A stretch of DNA of 64,000 nt from Rhizoclosmatium globosum. Its lineage: Eukaryota > Chytridiomycota > Chytridiomycetes > Chytridiales > Chytriomycetaceae. Shown in pieces: positions 48,157-62,580 of this stretch. Positions within the stretch are counted from its first letter, which is position 1. Every line of letters starts with the position of its first letter. The stretch lies in assembly GCA_002104985.1 (NCBI GenBank), contig MCGO01000099.1:62001-126000 (forward strand), written 5' to 3'. The notes beneath the pieces were generated by a model. That model ran no database searches and was not told where the DNA came from. It saw only the letters and a program-made list of their open reading frames with translations. The position numbers were made by a program, and so were the translations under genes.

Positions 48157-49091
48157 CTAACCTTCACAACCATCAATCTTTTCCCCCTTTTGAATACTCC
48201 TCACTTTCATGATAATTCCAAACAGTTTCGTTTTCATGTAGAACAAGGCGCCAAACATTCCCAACACAAACCAATATGCGCTTAAAAGCAATACATCAAT
48301 ATTCGTCCAAGTATACGCCGCTAACAATAATAAGGAAATCACGCCTGCATTGGCGGATATGATTCCGTAACGGGAAATGGTCCGGAATTTCTGGTTAGTT
48401 TCGGTTATTATCGATTCTGCTCCTCTCGTTCTGTGCATGAATTTGATGAACGCAACAAGCATGAGAAAATATATAACAAGCATTAAGAGGGCTGCTATTG
48501 CAACCGCACCGTTGATGATTAGGCGCATCGTATAAGGATTGAAGAGAGGAACACGGCCGTAGATGATTGCTGCTATAATTGCAGGAATTGCTTGAAAGTA
48601 TAAAATAAATGGACTCAATTTGACTAATACCAGGATAAATGGATAGCTTTTGGGATAAACTTTGTTCAAAAGGGATCCAGCCAATTTCCTAAATATTTGG
48701 GAGTCAAAACTGTTCAGTACATGAATCCTTACCAAGAAAAGAATACGTAGGCGTATTCTTGTGTTGCCAGAGCTGTTAGTTTGATGGACTGCCATATATA
48801 ATACTTTGTTTCAGCTCTCTGCTTCAAACGATAACGCATTGCTTCCGCAAAAAATACGACAATGAGGGAAGATATCATGCCAATTAATGATAAGTTGACT
48901 GAAGTTATTAGTTTCATACGTGCTCGTTTCACTTCAAAGTGGACAATGAATAAAACGAGGCAAAGAAGAGAAAGTGCAGCAAAAACTATTGTTGCCAAAT
49001 ACATGTGTTCAAGTGACGTTAAATATTCTATACTAGAACCAGTAGTCGTATTTGACTGAATGTCAGTCTTCAGGTTGTTTGAGGATTCCAT
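48157..49091 (-). CDS. Seven-transmembrane protein, receptor-like
   Basis: Two exons joined near 48692-48734 (YAYVFFSW|KLAGSLL, donor GTAAGG). About 295 residues with seven hydrophobic segments, an N-terminus containing NTT (possible N-glycan), and a short basic C-terminus (KVRSIQKGEKIDGCEG). Architecture matches the protein at 14288-15472, though the tail lacks the RKxS repeats and sequence similarity is weak by eye. The family is not named. It is divergent from the ankyrin-DHHC gene, with about 120 bp between starts. Confidence 0.7.
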
Positions 49092-49214
49092 GGCTTAGTC
49101 GTGAACAATGCAGATGAAAGAAGACAATGAAGGAAGAAGAAAAGTTATCTGGAATCGAGAAATGGAATTCTTTTTTTTCAAGCAGAACATTAATACTGTT
49201 AAATTTAATCGCGA

Positions 49215-51759
49215 ATGATGGGAGAGAAGGAAGAGACGACGTCGTTCCTGGGCGGCCACACTCACAGCCACAAGAAGAAGCACCGACACGGACACGGCCA
49301 CGGTGACTGTTGTGACGACGACGAAGAAGTCAGAGCGAATGTGATGGCACCACAGATGGTTCCAGTTCCGAATGAAGCCGGTTTGTACCTTCCTTCGTTC
49401 ACTTAACACACATCACTCTTTACTCAGGGCACTAACCCTCCTTACCCACTCCCAATGCAACCGTAACCAGACCTGGACCTCTTCCAGGCCTCGCAGCACG
49501 GCCTTCTCAACCGGGTCAAGGCCCTGATCGAAGAAGGCTCAATCGCCGCAGACGCTGTCGACAGGGAAAACTGCACCGCGCTTCACTGGGCCGCAATTGT
49601 GAGTTTGGTTGTGGATTGATTCGCCGTGATCTGGTCTCACCTGTCAACTTTCTCTGCCTCAAATCAAATCAAAACAGAACAACAGAATCGCTGTGGCAAA
49701 GTATCTTGTTGAACACGGTGCCGATGTGAATGCAATTGGTGGTGACCTGCTCTCAACGCCGCTTCAGTGGGCTGCAAGGTGATTGTCCTTTCCTCACTGC
49801 CACATCTGCCACAACTCCGACAATCACATTTCCTAAAACAATTCAACTTTCCTATCAAATGCAGGAGCGGGCAAATTCAAATGGCCACATACCTCATGAA
49901 AAAAGGCGCGAACCCAAACCTCTACGATAAACAAGGATACAACTCCCTCCATCTCGCGGCTCATGCTGGTCATGCTATGATGATGATCTACTTGATTGTG
50001 ATGGGTCAGGATGTAGATACTTTGGATACTATGGGACGCACGAGTTTGATGTGGACTGCATATCAAGGAAATTCAGAAGAATCCATGAAAGTTCTCATTA
50101 AGCAAGGTGCTCTTTTGGATCGCACTGATAGTACTGGAATGACTGCACTGCATTGGGCGGTAACTATCTTATCATTTCGTCATCCAAAAGTTCTAACTGA
50201 AAACATATTTTCTAAGGTTGTATCCAACCACCTCAAATTCGCTAAAATCCTCATCGATGCGGGAGCGTCGACAGATATTAAAGATCCGAATGGAAAGACT
50301 CCTGGTGATTGGGCAAAGGAACGAGGATTGGATCAAACTTATGACAAGCTTGTTGAGATTGCGCAAGGAAAAGCTGGACAGCCTCCTTTCTCTTTGGTAT
50401 GTCTACTTTGTATCATTCCGTCCATATACTGAAATTGAATTCCAGGCTACAACAAACCGCATCCTTTACGCGATTCCATTCATCTTGTTCCCAGTCATTG
50501 TCACTATTTACGACTCAATGCCATGGTTCTTTTCCGTTCCTATTACTCTCGCAATCCTCATTGTAACCGTCGTATATGGTGTTGTTCGATACTTGCTCCA
50601 AAACGGACGAATCAAACTCAACTTGACCCCCTTCCTCACAAGTATACCACAAGCTACTATTGTGTACTGTGGTATGACGTGGGTTGCAATTCTGCCATGT
50701 GAGTGGTTGTATTCCAATTCATCATTCTCTGAACTTAAATGACAGACACTGGGTATCTATACTTGCGTCAACTCGCTTTCATCACATTGTATTTCACAAC
50801 CGTGTATCTGTTTTACGCCACAATTACTGGCGACGCCGGTTTACTTCGAAAGTTGACTCCAGGAGACGAAGAGCACAAGAAAACTGTGATTATGCTTGCT
50901 GAAGATGGAACTTTGAACTCCAGAAGCTATTGTACAACATGTTGTGTAAGTTTCCGGTGTTGACCTGTTTAATAGAAGCTGTACCAACCTTATTTCAACA
51001 GATTCGTAAACCACTGCGTGCGAAGCACTGCAAGTTCTGTGATCGTTGCATGTCTAAGTTCGATCACCACTGTCCTTGGATTTTCAACTGTGGTAGGATT
51101 CTCTTCGTCCTGTAACTGTACAATCTAACATCGATCAACAGTTGGTGCCAAAAATCACAGATACTTTCTGCTTTTCGTTCTTTGTATGCCGCTCCTCTCT
51201 TGGCTGTTCCTTTCCATCGTTTACAATTGTAAGTCAACGGTTACAGAAGTAAAACACTTAACTTTGCACACTAGACTTCACGGTCGCAGTTCCTGCTCAC
51301 CAAACCTACCCAGCAACATGCTTCCTCCCCAAATCCGTCTGCCAAAACTTTGCCTTCGACACAAAGACAATGGTCATGGGCATTTGGGTCTTCTGCAACT
51401 CCCTATGGATGTTTTTCCTCTTCTGTTCCCAGTTTTACCAAATCTCAACCGCAATGACAACCAACGAAGTTGTCAACTGGCATCGTTTGTCGTACCTAGT
51501 ACACCCTGAGGACGTCGATAAGGCCCCATACCAGAAACGAAAGCTGAATCCATTTGACAACGGCCCCATCGCAAACTTGACTGAATTTGTGCTCGACTTC
51601 CCAGGAATAGATTGGGGAAATGTACACGAGGTTCCCCAAAGTATAGAAAACAGATGGAGGTTTAACAAATTTTGTTTATTATTGGGGACCAAGGTTGATT
51701 TTACTTTTCAGTTCCTTATTTGTATTACCCCATATAAAGATCAACTCCCTCTCTTTCGT

Positions 51760-51763
<4 letters not shown>
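49215..51763 (+). CDS. Ankyrin-repeat DHHC palmitoyltransferase (Akr1/ZDHHC17 type)
   Basis: About ten exons. His-rich N-terminus, six ankyrin repeats ([67 protein letters not shown]), four or more membrane helices and the zinc-binding DHHC domain ([39 protein letters not shown]). The catalytic Cys is in DHHC; budding-yeast Akr1 has DHYC, so this copy keeps the ancestral motif. It palmitoylates cytosolic proteins at Golgi or endosome membranes. The end is uncertain. Splicing out 51658-51709 gives a stop at 51761-51763, just meeting the RIO2 stop on the other strand; unspliced, the frame would continue to 51942 across RIO2 coding sequence. Confidence 0.85.
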
Positions 51764-53625
<1,862 letters not shown>

Positions 53626-53775
53626 AGTGGAAAGGGTTGGGGGTGAGTTCTGAAAAAACAAAAAACAAAAAAGTAGAAGAAAGGAAGAGAAAGGAATAGA
53701 TTGAACGAATTTGATATTGAGAAAAAAGAAAGGAAGGACTATTCTGTACGTCAGGTCAACTGTAAATCTGCGAAT

Positions 53776-55786
53776 ATGGACTCAAATGAACATCAACCCG
53801 TCACGGATTCGTTAGCACCGATTCTACCAACTGAAGGATCAACGGTTCCAGAAAAAAATGTTTCCGGAGTTTCTTCTGCCTTAGACTTGCTTTCTCAGTT
53901 GATTCCAGTATTTCAGTGGGGTCGGACTTACAGCCTGACCGACAACTTACTCAAGGACGTGTTGGCCGGGTTAACCTTATCAACGCTTGTAATCCCACAA
54001 GCAATGGCGTACGCCGGTAATAGTTGACGCGCATGAAGATGTATTCGCTGATGTCAATCTCCTCAACAGTCATGACATCGTTACCACCCGTATATGGACT
54101 ATACACGGCGATATTCCCGCCTCTTATTTTCTTTTTCTTTGCGCCAAGTCCGTTTCAGAATATCGGTATTTTCACTTAACAGTCAAAGAGTGTTTATTGA
54201 AATCCACACTTGTAGGTCCTTACGCTGTCGTTTCAGTCATGGTTTCACAAGCAAGCACGTCTTCAATGTTATGGCTCATAGATCGAAACCCGAATATACT
54301 CCTTCTATCCAACACCACCGTTAACGGAACTGATTCGTTTCTATCAAATGGACTACCTGCATCCCTACAAACCGATTACATAGATATAGTCATGCTCATA
54401 ACATTTATAGTCGGAATCATACAGTTCATAGTCTGTATACTCGGTCTCGGAACGCGTCTTGCCAGTTTGATTCCTGATTGCCTGATTTCAGGATTTATGG
54501 CCTCCAGTGGAATATGTGTGCTAGTTTCTCAACTGAAATCTATATTTGGTATCTCTGTAAAACAGTTTGAAGGAGCGTTCAGTTTGATTCTGACCGTAAT
54601 TGAAATCTTGAAGAACTTGCCAAGTACAAATCTATGTGCGTTAGGACTTGCAATTGCAGCATATGTATTCATGATAGTGATACAACGCGTGGAAATATAT
54701 GTGAAAACTCGGCTATCGAAATCTGAATCTCCTACACAAAGCCCCATTCCGCAAAAACCTCCTGTCGCTGTTACTGACGTCATACTCACTGTTATTTTCG
54801 TCGCGTTAATTACCATGTTCTTTGATTTACCGTCCCTCTATGGAGTGAAAACAATCGGTCCAATCCCAAGTGGATTTCCAACCCCAATCGTTCCTTGGGC
54901 ACTGTTAACCTCACTTCCAGCAGATCAAGCATCCGAGTTAATCTTCCAAATATTTCCTGACTGTATTTCCCTAGCCCTCGTATGTTTCGTCACCACATAC
55001 TCAATCTCGAAAACCTTTGAAGTGAAGGCTGCCCGAATTTCAGTAACTTCGAGAGATAAGTCTACTTCACCACCAAATAATTCACAAGATCTTCTTGCAT
55101 TATCGCTATCAACAATATTCTCTTCGTTTTTGAGTTCATATGTTCCATGTGGAAGCATTTCTCGAAGTGCCCTCTTGGCAAACCAAACAAATGTAACAAC
55201 GCCTGTCGGATCTCTTGTCGCTGTAATTTGTGTAACAATAATACTACTCTTCTTGGGATCATGGTTTCAAAGCGTTCCACTGTCCAGTCTCGCCACCATC
55301 GTTATTGTTGCCCTTTTTGGAGTATTGGGAAAGATTCGAGCTGGATTTTCGTTAATTAAGGAAGCAAGAGATCAAGGCCGACAAGTGATTGAAGCCATGA
55401 AAGTTGTAAAATGTGAGATGGTGTATGAGTGTGGTGTGACGGGCGGCGAGGAGACGGAAAACATAGTAGCGAAACCTCCAGATGACACAAACAACAGTCA
55501 ATTTGTAGTTTGTGACGTGGAAGAAGATCCTGATGCAATCACTCCCATCAAGGTTGGTGAAGAAGAAGTGCCTGAAGAAATATCAAGCCCTTGCGATCGC
55601 AAAACGGAGCTGTATCTCCTTCGTCTCAAATTAATTGGGGTTCATAGAGATGTTATCGTATGGTGGATAACATTTGTTATAGTTATTGTGTTGGATGCGG
55701 GAACTGGTATTCTTGTTGGAATGCTTGTATCGTGTCTATTTCTTGCACTAGAGTGGGGTCGCAGTTCAATGACTTCGTTAAGTTGA
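53776..55786 (+). CDS. SulP (SLC26) anion transporter without STAS, copy 1
   Basis: Three exons; start at MDSNEHQPV (53776), introns near 54020-54071 and 54168-54215. The SulP core is complete: LAGLTLSTLVIPQAMAYA, PPVYGLYTAIFPPLIFFFF (sulfate transporter signature), GPYAVVSVMVSQAS, FVVxTYSISKTFE-like helix 8 (VTTYSISKTFE), SYVPCGSISRSALLANQTN and a last helix (DAGTGILVGMLVSCLFLALE). An acidic, Ser-rich cytosolic loop of about 90 residues sits between the last two helix groups. It stops where a STAS domain normally begins, and the next gene starts 66 bp later, so STAS is really absent. Substrate (sulfate, oxalate, chloride or bicarbonate) not determinable. Confidence 0.85.
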
Positions 55787-55852
55787 TAAGTAATTGTCTC
55801 AATAAAGGCGAAGCAAAAGTGGGTTTAGCGATTCGATTGCACCATCCAAACA

Positions 55853-57734
55853 ATGACGACACGAAGACACTCGCCAGAACTACCACCAGAACTGCTTCAA
55901 TCGAGTCACTTGATCGCCGCGATGCATCGTCCAAGTCGAACGAGTGTCCACATTCGCCTGACACGAGTGCTTCCCGTCTTTGTCTGGGGTCGCAGCTACA
56001 GCTTCAGCGACAACTTTGTGAACGATCTTCTCGCTGGTTTGACCGTGTCGACGCTCGTGATTCCACAGGGAATGGCGTATGCGGGTGCGTTGGTGTTCGT
56101 TGGGTCGATTGAATTTGATGGAGAACTGATGTCACGTCAATATCAATCCAGTCACTACCTCGCTTCCTCCTGTATACGGTCTATACACGTCAATATTCCC
56201 TCCTCTCGTCTTCTTCTTCTTTGCTAGGAGTCCGTACCAGAATATAGGTGCGTTCGGACACTATGTGTGTGAGTCATGAAGTTGACCACACAAAACAGGT
56301 CCAACAGCTGTAGTATCCGTCATGGTTTCGCAAGTTTGCACTTCCGCAATGACTTGGCTGAAAGAGCAGAATCTTCTTTCACTCCAAGCATCTGGAACTG
56401 AAGCCCTAGCACAAACTGTACTCAAAACAGAGTACGCCGAAGTCGTGATGCTTGTTACATTTCTAGTCGGAATAGTTCAATTTACAGTATGCAGTCTGGG
56501 TCTTGGTGCTCGACTAGTTACGTTGATTCCCGATTCCCTTGTGTCCGGATTCATGGCGTCAAGCGGGATTTGCGTCCTCGTAATTCAACTGAAAGCAATA
56601 TTCGGAATCGCAGTGCAGCAGTTTGATGGTTCTTTCAGTTTGATTCTAACTCTCTTTGATATCATCAAGAAATTACCCACCACAAATCTATGTTCATTTG
56701 GCCTCGCCGTGTTGGCGTATATATTTATGCTCGCTATTCAACGTCTGGAGAGATACCTATCCGTTCATATACCCCGTTGGATCTCGAATACCCGTTCTGT
56801 GTCTTCATATGTTTCGTTAGACTCTGAATCCATTATACCAAAGAAGCCCCCCGCTCCTGTCACAGACGTCATACTCACAGTCCTCCTCGTCGCATTCATA
56901 ACTATATTTTTTGATCTCCCCAACACCTTTGGCGTAGAAACAATCGGTCCTATTCCCTCTGGCTTTCCAACACCAACCCTACCATGGGCAATGTTGACTA
57001 GACTCCCCTTAAAAACCGTAGCAAAACTCATCTTGAAAATTCTTCCGGACTGTATATCCCTTGCCCTCATCTGCTTCGTCACCACATTCTCAATTTCCAA
57101 GACATTTGAATCAACAACACACACACCAGATCATGCTTCAGCAAACGACCACTCACAAGACCTTGTCGCAGTATCATTCGCAACAATTGGGTCATCGTTC
57201 CTAAGCGCGTATATTCCGTGTGGCAGTATATCACGAGGAGCTCTCCTAGCAACTCAAACAAACGTCACAAGCCCTGTCGGCTCTCTCGTTTCAGTATTTT
57301 GTGTCTCCATCATACTGTTGTTCTTGGGATCTTGGTTCCAAAATGTTCCTTTATCCAGTTTGGGGACTATCGTCGTGGTTGCCTTGTTTGGCGTCCTCGC
57401 AAAGATCCAAACGGGATTCGCATTGATTCACGAAGCGAGGGAGCAAAGAAAGATTGTTTGGGAAGAAATCGTCGCTGTGAAGCATGATATGTTGAGACGA
57501 AGCGCATGCACCAATGGAGAAACGCGATGGCTCCTTGATGCTGAAGTTGAGGACCAAAGAACAGTTCAAATTGATCAAGCTGATCTTTGGTTGCTGCGAA
57601 GGAAATTTGTTGGATTACACCGTGAAGTTGTTGTTTGGTGGGTGACATTCTTGACTGTGATATTCGTTGATGCAGGCTCGGGTATACTTGTAGGAATGGT
57701 AGTTTCATGTTTGTTCATTTTAGTTGCTCAGTAA
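55853..57734 (+). CDS. SulP (SLC26) anion transporter without STAS, copy 2
   Basis: Tandem paralogue with the same three-exon plan (introns near 56083-56141 and 56249-56299). Conserved: LAGLTVSTLVIPQGMAYA, PPVYGLYTSIFPPLVFFFF, PTAVVSVMVSQVCTS, GFMASSGICVLVIQLK, SAYIPCGSISRGALLATQTN, VDAGSGILVGMVVSCLFIL. The cytosolic loop before the last helices differs from copy 1 in sequence. It too ends without a STAS domain, and only 139 bp separate it from the phosphatase start. Local duplication of copy 1 or the reverse. Membrane location likely plasma membrane or vacuole (inference). Confidence 0.85.
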
Positions 57735-57873
57735 ATGGGCCTTTGCATTCACCTTTTTTTCGATTCAACGCGTTTGTTTGAAACAGATAAAGTGAAGGTC
57801 AGGGCGTTCCATTCCGAAAGATAACATATTTATCAGATAGCTTCCTTTGTTAAGTTTTGATAGTCTGCACAAA

Positions 57874-58459
57874 TGTCAAACAATGTTCCCAAACTGATAG
57901 TTTTTGACCTTGATGGCACAGGCAAGCAGCAGTACCCCATACAATTGAATGCTAACTAAACCGACTAACAGTATGGTGGCCTGAGATGTACATGTTGTGG
58001 AGCAGTGGCGGCCCACCATTCAAAGCCAATCCCAAAACCGGCGACGTAACCGCCTCAGACGGAACCAAAGTGTTCCTCCTCGAAGACACGCGCGCAATCC
58101 TCCAACGTCTCCTTCACGATCCAATCTTTGCAAACTCGAAACTCGGAATCAGTTCGGCAACGGACGAGCCAGCGTGGGCGCAGGACTGTCTCAGACTGAT
58201 GGAGGTTGAGCCTGGCGTGTCGGTCAAGAGCCGCTTTGCCTTTGAATGCATTAGCAAGGGAAGCAAGCGAAACCACTTTGTTCAGCTGGCAAAGATGTCT
58301 GGCATTGACTACTCCGACATGATCTTCTTTGACAACGAACGGGGCCGCTGCCAGGAAGTGGCGCCATTGGGGGTTACAGCTGTGCATTGTCCAGATGGTT
58401 TGACGATAGCCGTGTGGAATAAGGGTCTCGATCAGTGGCGGAAGGCACAACAATCATGA
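57874..58459 (+). CDS. MDP-1-type magnesium-dependent HAD phosphatase
   Basis: Two exons. The first codes MSNNVPKLIVFDLDGT; the second continues VWWPEMYML, so the HAD nucleophile motif DLDGT sits at the exon join. The intron starts with GCAAGC and ends CTAACAG, a GC-AG intron. Further motifs: SSATDEPAWAQDCLRLM (motif II Ser-Ala-Thr), KRNHFVQLAK (motif III Lys region) and DYSDMIFFDNERGRCQEV (motif IV Asp). MDP-1 proteins dephosphorylate sugar phosphates or glycated-protein adducts; substrate unproven. About 177 residues, the usual length. Confidence 0.85.
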
Positions 58460-59168
58460 ACACATTAGACTTACGTTTAATTATGAAACAGGATAGAAAG
58501 GAGGTGAAAGTGAAGTAGGAGGGGGACACAATAACTGCATCATAACATTTTCCAGTTCAAGAATAGCAGAATGAGAATACATATATGATAAATGATTTGA
58601 TGTCTAATCCATGAATAAATGATCATGGCTATTTCTCAAGCAGCAGGCAAATTGAGGGAGCCCTATGATATGTCCATTACACAAAGAAGGTCAACAAACC
58701 AATAACCAAATTTAATCTGCAATATTGTTTGCAATGTAACATAAAGTTATGCGAAAAGTATCTACTGTACAGACATGAAATTTCAAAAAAGAAATACCTG
58801 AAAAGGAAACTAACAATACACCTGTTTAAGTATGTGATGCGATGGTAAAAGGATGGTTTAGGCGTAACGACAGGGTTTTATTGAAGCGAGGTCGAAGGGA
58901 ACGTCATGAGTGGGAAGGGTTTTGAGTCCGTCCTGTCCAGTTCACACGTCACGTCAACGTCCGATCGTTCCGACCCTATGAAATTTAAAAAAACAAGCAG
59001 CCGCGCACCAAGAAAACAAAAAGCAAAACAAGAAACAGAAATAAAAAAACAAAACAAGGGAGGAGAAGAAGAACTCCTCTAAAATGGATACACGTTACAC
59101 CCAACCAAGAACAATAATACCTTTTTCCTTAAACACATCATAATTTCTCCCCCTTTCATCAGAATAGT
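58460..59168. other. Intergenic between convergent genes
   Basis: Lies between the 3' ends of MDP-1 (plus) and the SR protein (minus). A-rich at 58980-59060. No gene supported. Confidence 0.5.
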
Positions 59169-59997
59169 TTACTCTTGGTTTGGAGCCGGAGCAGCATCGA
59201 GTTCACGTGGAGGGTACTCTTCACGAGAATCATGGACCGGTCTGTGGTCATCTTCCGGATGAGAAGAAGAAGAAGGAGCAGGAGGAACACGGTCATCATC
59301 ATAAGGACGACGGTCATCGACATCGGCCCGATGAACAAGGTCATCGTCTCTGTGGATTTGACGGTCGTCCACAATGTGCTGTGGAGGAGGCGGGCTTCTC
59401 CTCAAGTCTCTGTCGTCGGTATGGCTGTGACGAGGAACCGGGTCACGTCGGTCGTAGGAACGGGAGCGAGATCTGTAACGTCCGCCGCGGTCTCTGTCTC
59501 TGTCTCGAGAGTCTGGTCGTCTGCCACCGCCTCGACGGCCGCGGTCGTCGTCGTAGCGCCAGTTTCGGGACGGGTCTTGCTTCGCCCACTGGATCGTGAG
59601 TGGGTAGCCGTCCATTCGGATGCCTTGCATTTCGTAGTAGGCGTCTTCGGCCTAGTTTTGAGTGGAAGGTGGTTTGAGTGTGGATTTGGGTGAGTGAGCA
59701 AGGTTAAAAGAGTAGAAGCGAAGCTGGGACGGGAGACAGAGAGAGAGTCAACAAAGTACACACATCTCGGTAGTCTTCAAACTCAACAAAGGCGTACGGT
59801 TTCGCTGAAGAACTCTTTGGCGCTGGAATGTCGCAGCGAACAAGGCGGCCATAGCGCTGTTTGTGCGTGTGTTAGTTAAGGTGAGTGTTAAGTGATGCTT
59901 AAACAAGTCAGGGCAATACCTCAAATTCGTAGGCCAAGTCTCTGGCGCGGGTTCGGTGGCCGAAACCAGCGCAGAAGAGTGTTGTTGGACGGGACAT
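59169..59997 (-). CDS. SR-type splicing factor with RRM and RS/RD domain
   Basis: Three exons. One RRM: RNP2-like LFCAGFGHRTRARDLAYEFE, then RYGRLVRCDIP, RNP1-like KPYAFVEFEDYRDAE and GYPLTIQWAK. The C-terminal half is Arg/Asp/Ser-rich (RSRSRSYDRR, DDRDLRRSPPPPQ), the RS-type domain that binds other splicing factors. Role: pre-mRNA splicing in the nucleus, relevant for this intron-rich genome. The start ATG is at 59997. Close to human SRSF1/2-like proteins by layout, but not assigned to a subfamily. Divergent from NPL4, about 90 bp away. Confidence 0.85.
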
Positions 59998-60043
59998 TGT
60001 TGCGATTGGAAGAAAGAGTGAGTGAGTAGTTTGAGAACAGCAA

Positions 60044-60080
60044 AGAAACAAGAAAGAAAGAAAGAAAGGAAGAAAGAAAC
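60044..60080. repeat. Purine microsatellite (AAAG)n
   Basis: Run of AAAG/GGAAG units in the divergent promoter of the SR gene and NPL4. Confidence 0.8.
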
Positions 60081-60089
60081 AACAATCAA

Positions 60090-62288
60090 ATGCCTCCACT
60101 AACAATTCGACTTCGCGCTCCAACTGGTCAGGCAAGAATTCAACTGGATCAAGGGACATCGCTGGCTCAGTTGCACTCGCTGGTCTGTCCTTGCTCTTGC
60201 TCTTATTGAAGCCTAATTAGTTGGTAACCAGGTTGCGACTGCCCTGGGTCTCTCAGAAGGATCCTTTGGCGTGTCAACCGATGCTAATGGCTCGAATGCT
60301 CTGAATTCAACAGCCGGATTAAAGTGAGACCAGTCTATTCAGATGGATAACAGCTGACAATGAACTCAGACACGGCGATATGCTCTTTGTGTCACTTTCC
60401 CCAGAGACCCGTGCTGCTGTCGACGCTAAGGACTCGCCAATCCAATCGCGTGTTAAACAGGCTCCTATCGATGAACTACTTGTGAAGGAGAAGGGAACAA
60501 TCGTGCGCAAAATGGATCCAAACTTGTATGCGCGTCCCCTGCTTTGACAACATGATACCCTCCCTTACACCCCCTTCCGTTCTAGCTGTCGCCACGGAAC
60601 AACTGGAATGTGCGACTACTGTATGCCGCTCGAACCATACGACCCGAAATACCTTGAACAAAACAAAATCAAACATATGTCATATCATGCGTACCTGAAG
60701 CATGCTCTCATTGCAAATAAGACTGCCTCCATTGATAGTGCTCAATTCATTCCTCCCCTTGATGAAGACTCCTTTCTTGTCAAGAATCCTTGTCCTGGAC
60801 GGACTCATGAACCGTTTCCAAAAGGAATCTGTACAAAGTGTCAGCCTAGTGCTATTACATTGACCAGTCAGGTGTGTTTTTTGTGATTGAGAAAGGTGTG
60901 AGGAATGAGCTGGATGTGTTGGAGGAATGAACATATAGCGAGTGTATATGAACTAGATTTAACCTTATAGAAATATTCAAATACTAACTTCAAAAAAAAA
61001 GAATTTCCGTATGGTCGATCACGTCGAATTTGAATCACATGCATTGATTGACTCGTTCATCAAATTCTGGAGAAGCACTGGAGCCCAACGTTTTGGTTTA
61101 CTCTATGGACGTTACGAACCTTACACAGACAAGGTTCCTTTGGGTGTCAAGGCAGTCGTTTCCGTCATTTACGAACCACCTCAAGAAAATGCGCCTCAGT
61201 TTTTGCAACTCCAAAGCCCAAATCCTCAAGAAAAGAATGTGAATGGACTTGCAACGCATTTGGGTCTTGAGTTGGTGAGAGGAATCAATCGATTACTTTC
61301 AGTGTGTTTTTAAATCCGATACGCCAGGTTGGTATGATCTACACAGATTTGGTCGACGACGGTACAGGAAAAGGGACAGTCGTCTGCAAACGACACAAAG
61401 ACTCCTACTTCCTCACATCCGCAGAAGCCCTCTTCTCCGCCCACCTCCAAGCCCAATACCCAATCGCATCCCCTTACTCCTCCACCGGAAAATTCGGCTC
61501 CCGCTTCGTAACAGCTGTCATCACTGGAAACGAAGAAGGCGGCATCGAAACCGCGTGTTACCAAATCTCAAACGTTGGTGTCTCCATGACCCGTGATGGA
61601 ATCGTGGAAGCAAGTGTAGACCCAAGTCTCGTCCGCGTAAAAGCCAGTTCAAACGCCCAATACATCCCGGAAGTCTTCTACACATTCAAAAACGAGTACG
61701 GAATTCAAGTCAAAGAAGCCGCGAAACCAACGTTCCCCGTCGATTACCTTCTCGTGACTGTAAGCCAAAAACAAACCACCTCTACATTCAACTCATCCAA
61801 AGTTCTAACATAACAATAATTAAAAACAGCTCTCCCACGGTTTCCCACAAACCGAAAAACCAACCTTCCAAACCCGCACCCCCTTCCCCATCGAGAACCG
61901 CAACGGCGCCACAAACGAATTCCAAGACATGCACGCAGTGCACCAACGCCTCTCCTCCGACATCACCGAAACCCTGCGCGACTTCCACCTCCTCCTGTAC
62001 ATCTCCGAGATGGGGATCCTCGACGCTGCAGACATGACGACGCTGTTGAACGCGGTTCGTGGGGCTGGGGCGTGGAATTCTGTGGTTGAGAGTGGAGGCT
62101 GGCAGACGCTTGTTATGGTTGTTGAGGAGAGCGCGAGGAGTGAAGGGAGGAGTGTTGGTGGTGGAGGTAGTGGTAGTGGCGGGGCGAGTGGGTCTGGCGC
62201 GGCTGCTGTGCAGTGGACTTGCAGGCATTGTACGTTTAATAATGTTGGGAGTGGGGATTGTGAAGTTTGTGGGTTGCCAAGGGATTAA
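60090..62288 (+). CDS. NPL4: NPL4, ubiquitin-binding cofactor of Cdc48
   Basis: Several exons. Start MPPLTIRLRAPTGQ; N-terminal ubiquitin-like domain; zinc-binding NPL4 region (CRHGTTGMCDYCMPLEPYD; LSYHAY-like MSYHAYLKHAL; PCPGRTHEPFPKGICTKC); MPN-like domain (EFRMVDHVEFESHALIDSF, RFGLLYGRYEPYTDKVPLGV); and a C-terminal RanBP2/NZF zinc finger (WTCRHCTFNNVGSGDCEVCG). The first intron (GTCTGT to AACCAG) restores frame only if the second AG is used. NPL4 with Ufd1 recruits ubiquitylated proteins to Cdc48 for unfolding. Budding-yeast Npl4 lacks the NZF finger; human NPL4 has it, so this copy keeps the longer form. Confidence 0.9.
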
Positions 62289-62580
62289 AAGGGTATTTTG
62301 TTGTTGATGGAGATAATCTGTTTTCGGCTATGGATTAGTATGCAAATACAGTTTGGATATGATGTAGTGATTGTTTTTATTTATGTGAGTTGATGCAGAC
62401 AGAGTTAATGCTGTTGAATGGATACCAAGAATCAACAAAGACGTTGTTGTAAGTTTACGAATATCGTTGACTGAGAGAAATAGCGCTTCACCGCAAGGAA
62501 CTATTTTATCAAGGAATCAAATTGAAGAAAATAGATTGAGGCGGAAAAATAAGTTGGGAAAGCGGAATTTCCTCACACAA
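62289..62580. other. Intergenic
   Basis: About 290 bp, AT-rich, no gene seen. Confidence 0.4.

Noticed and set aside
59175..59693. 172-residue plus-strand frame
   Set aside because: Antisense of the Arg/Asp-rich tail of the SR protein; no independent evidence.
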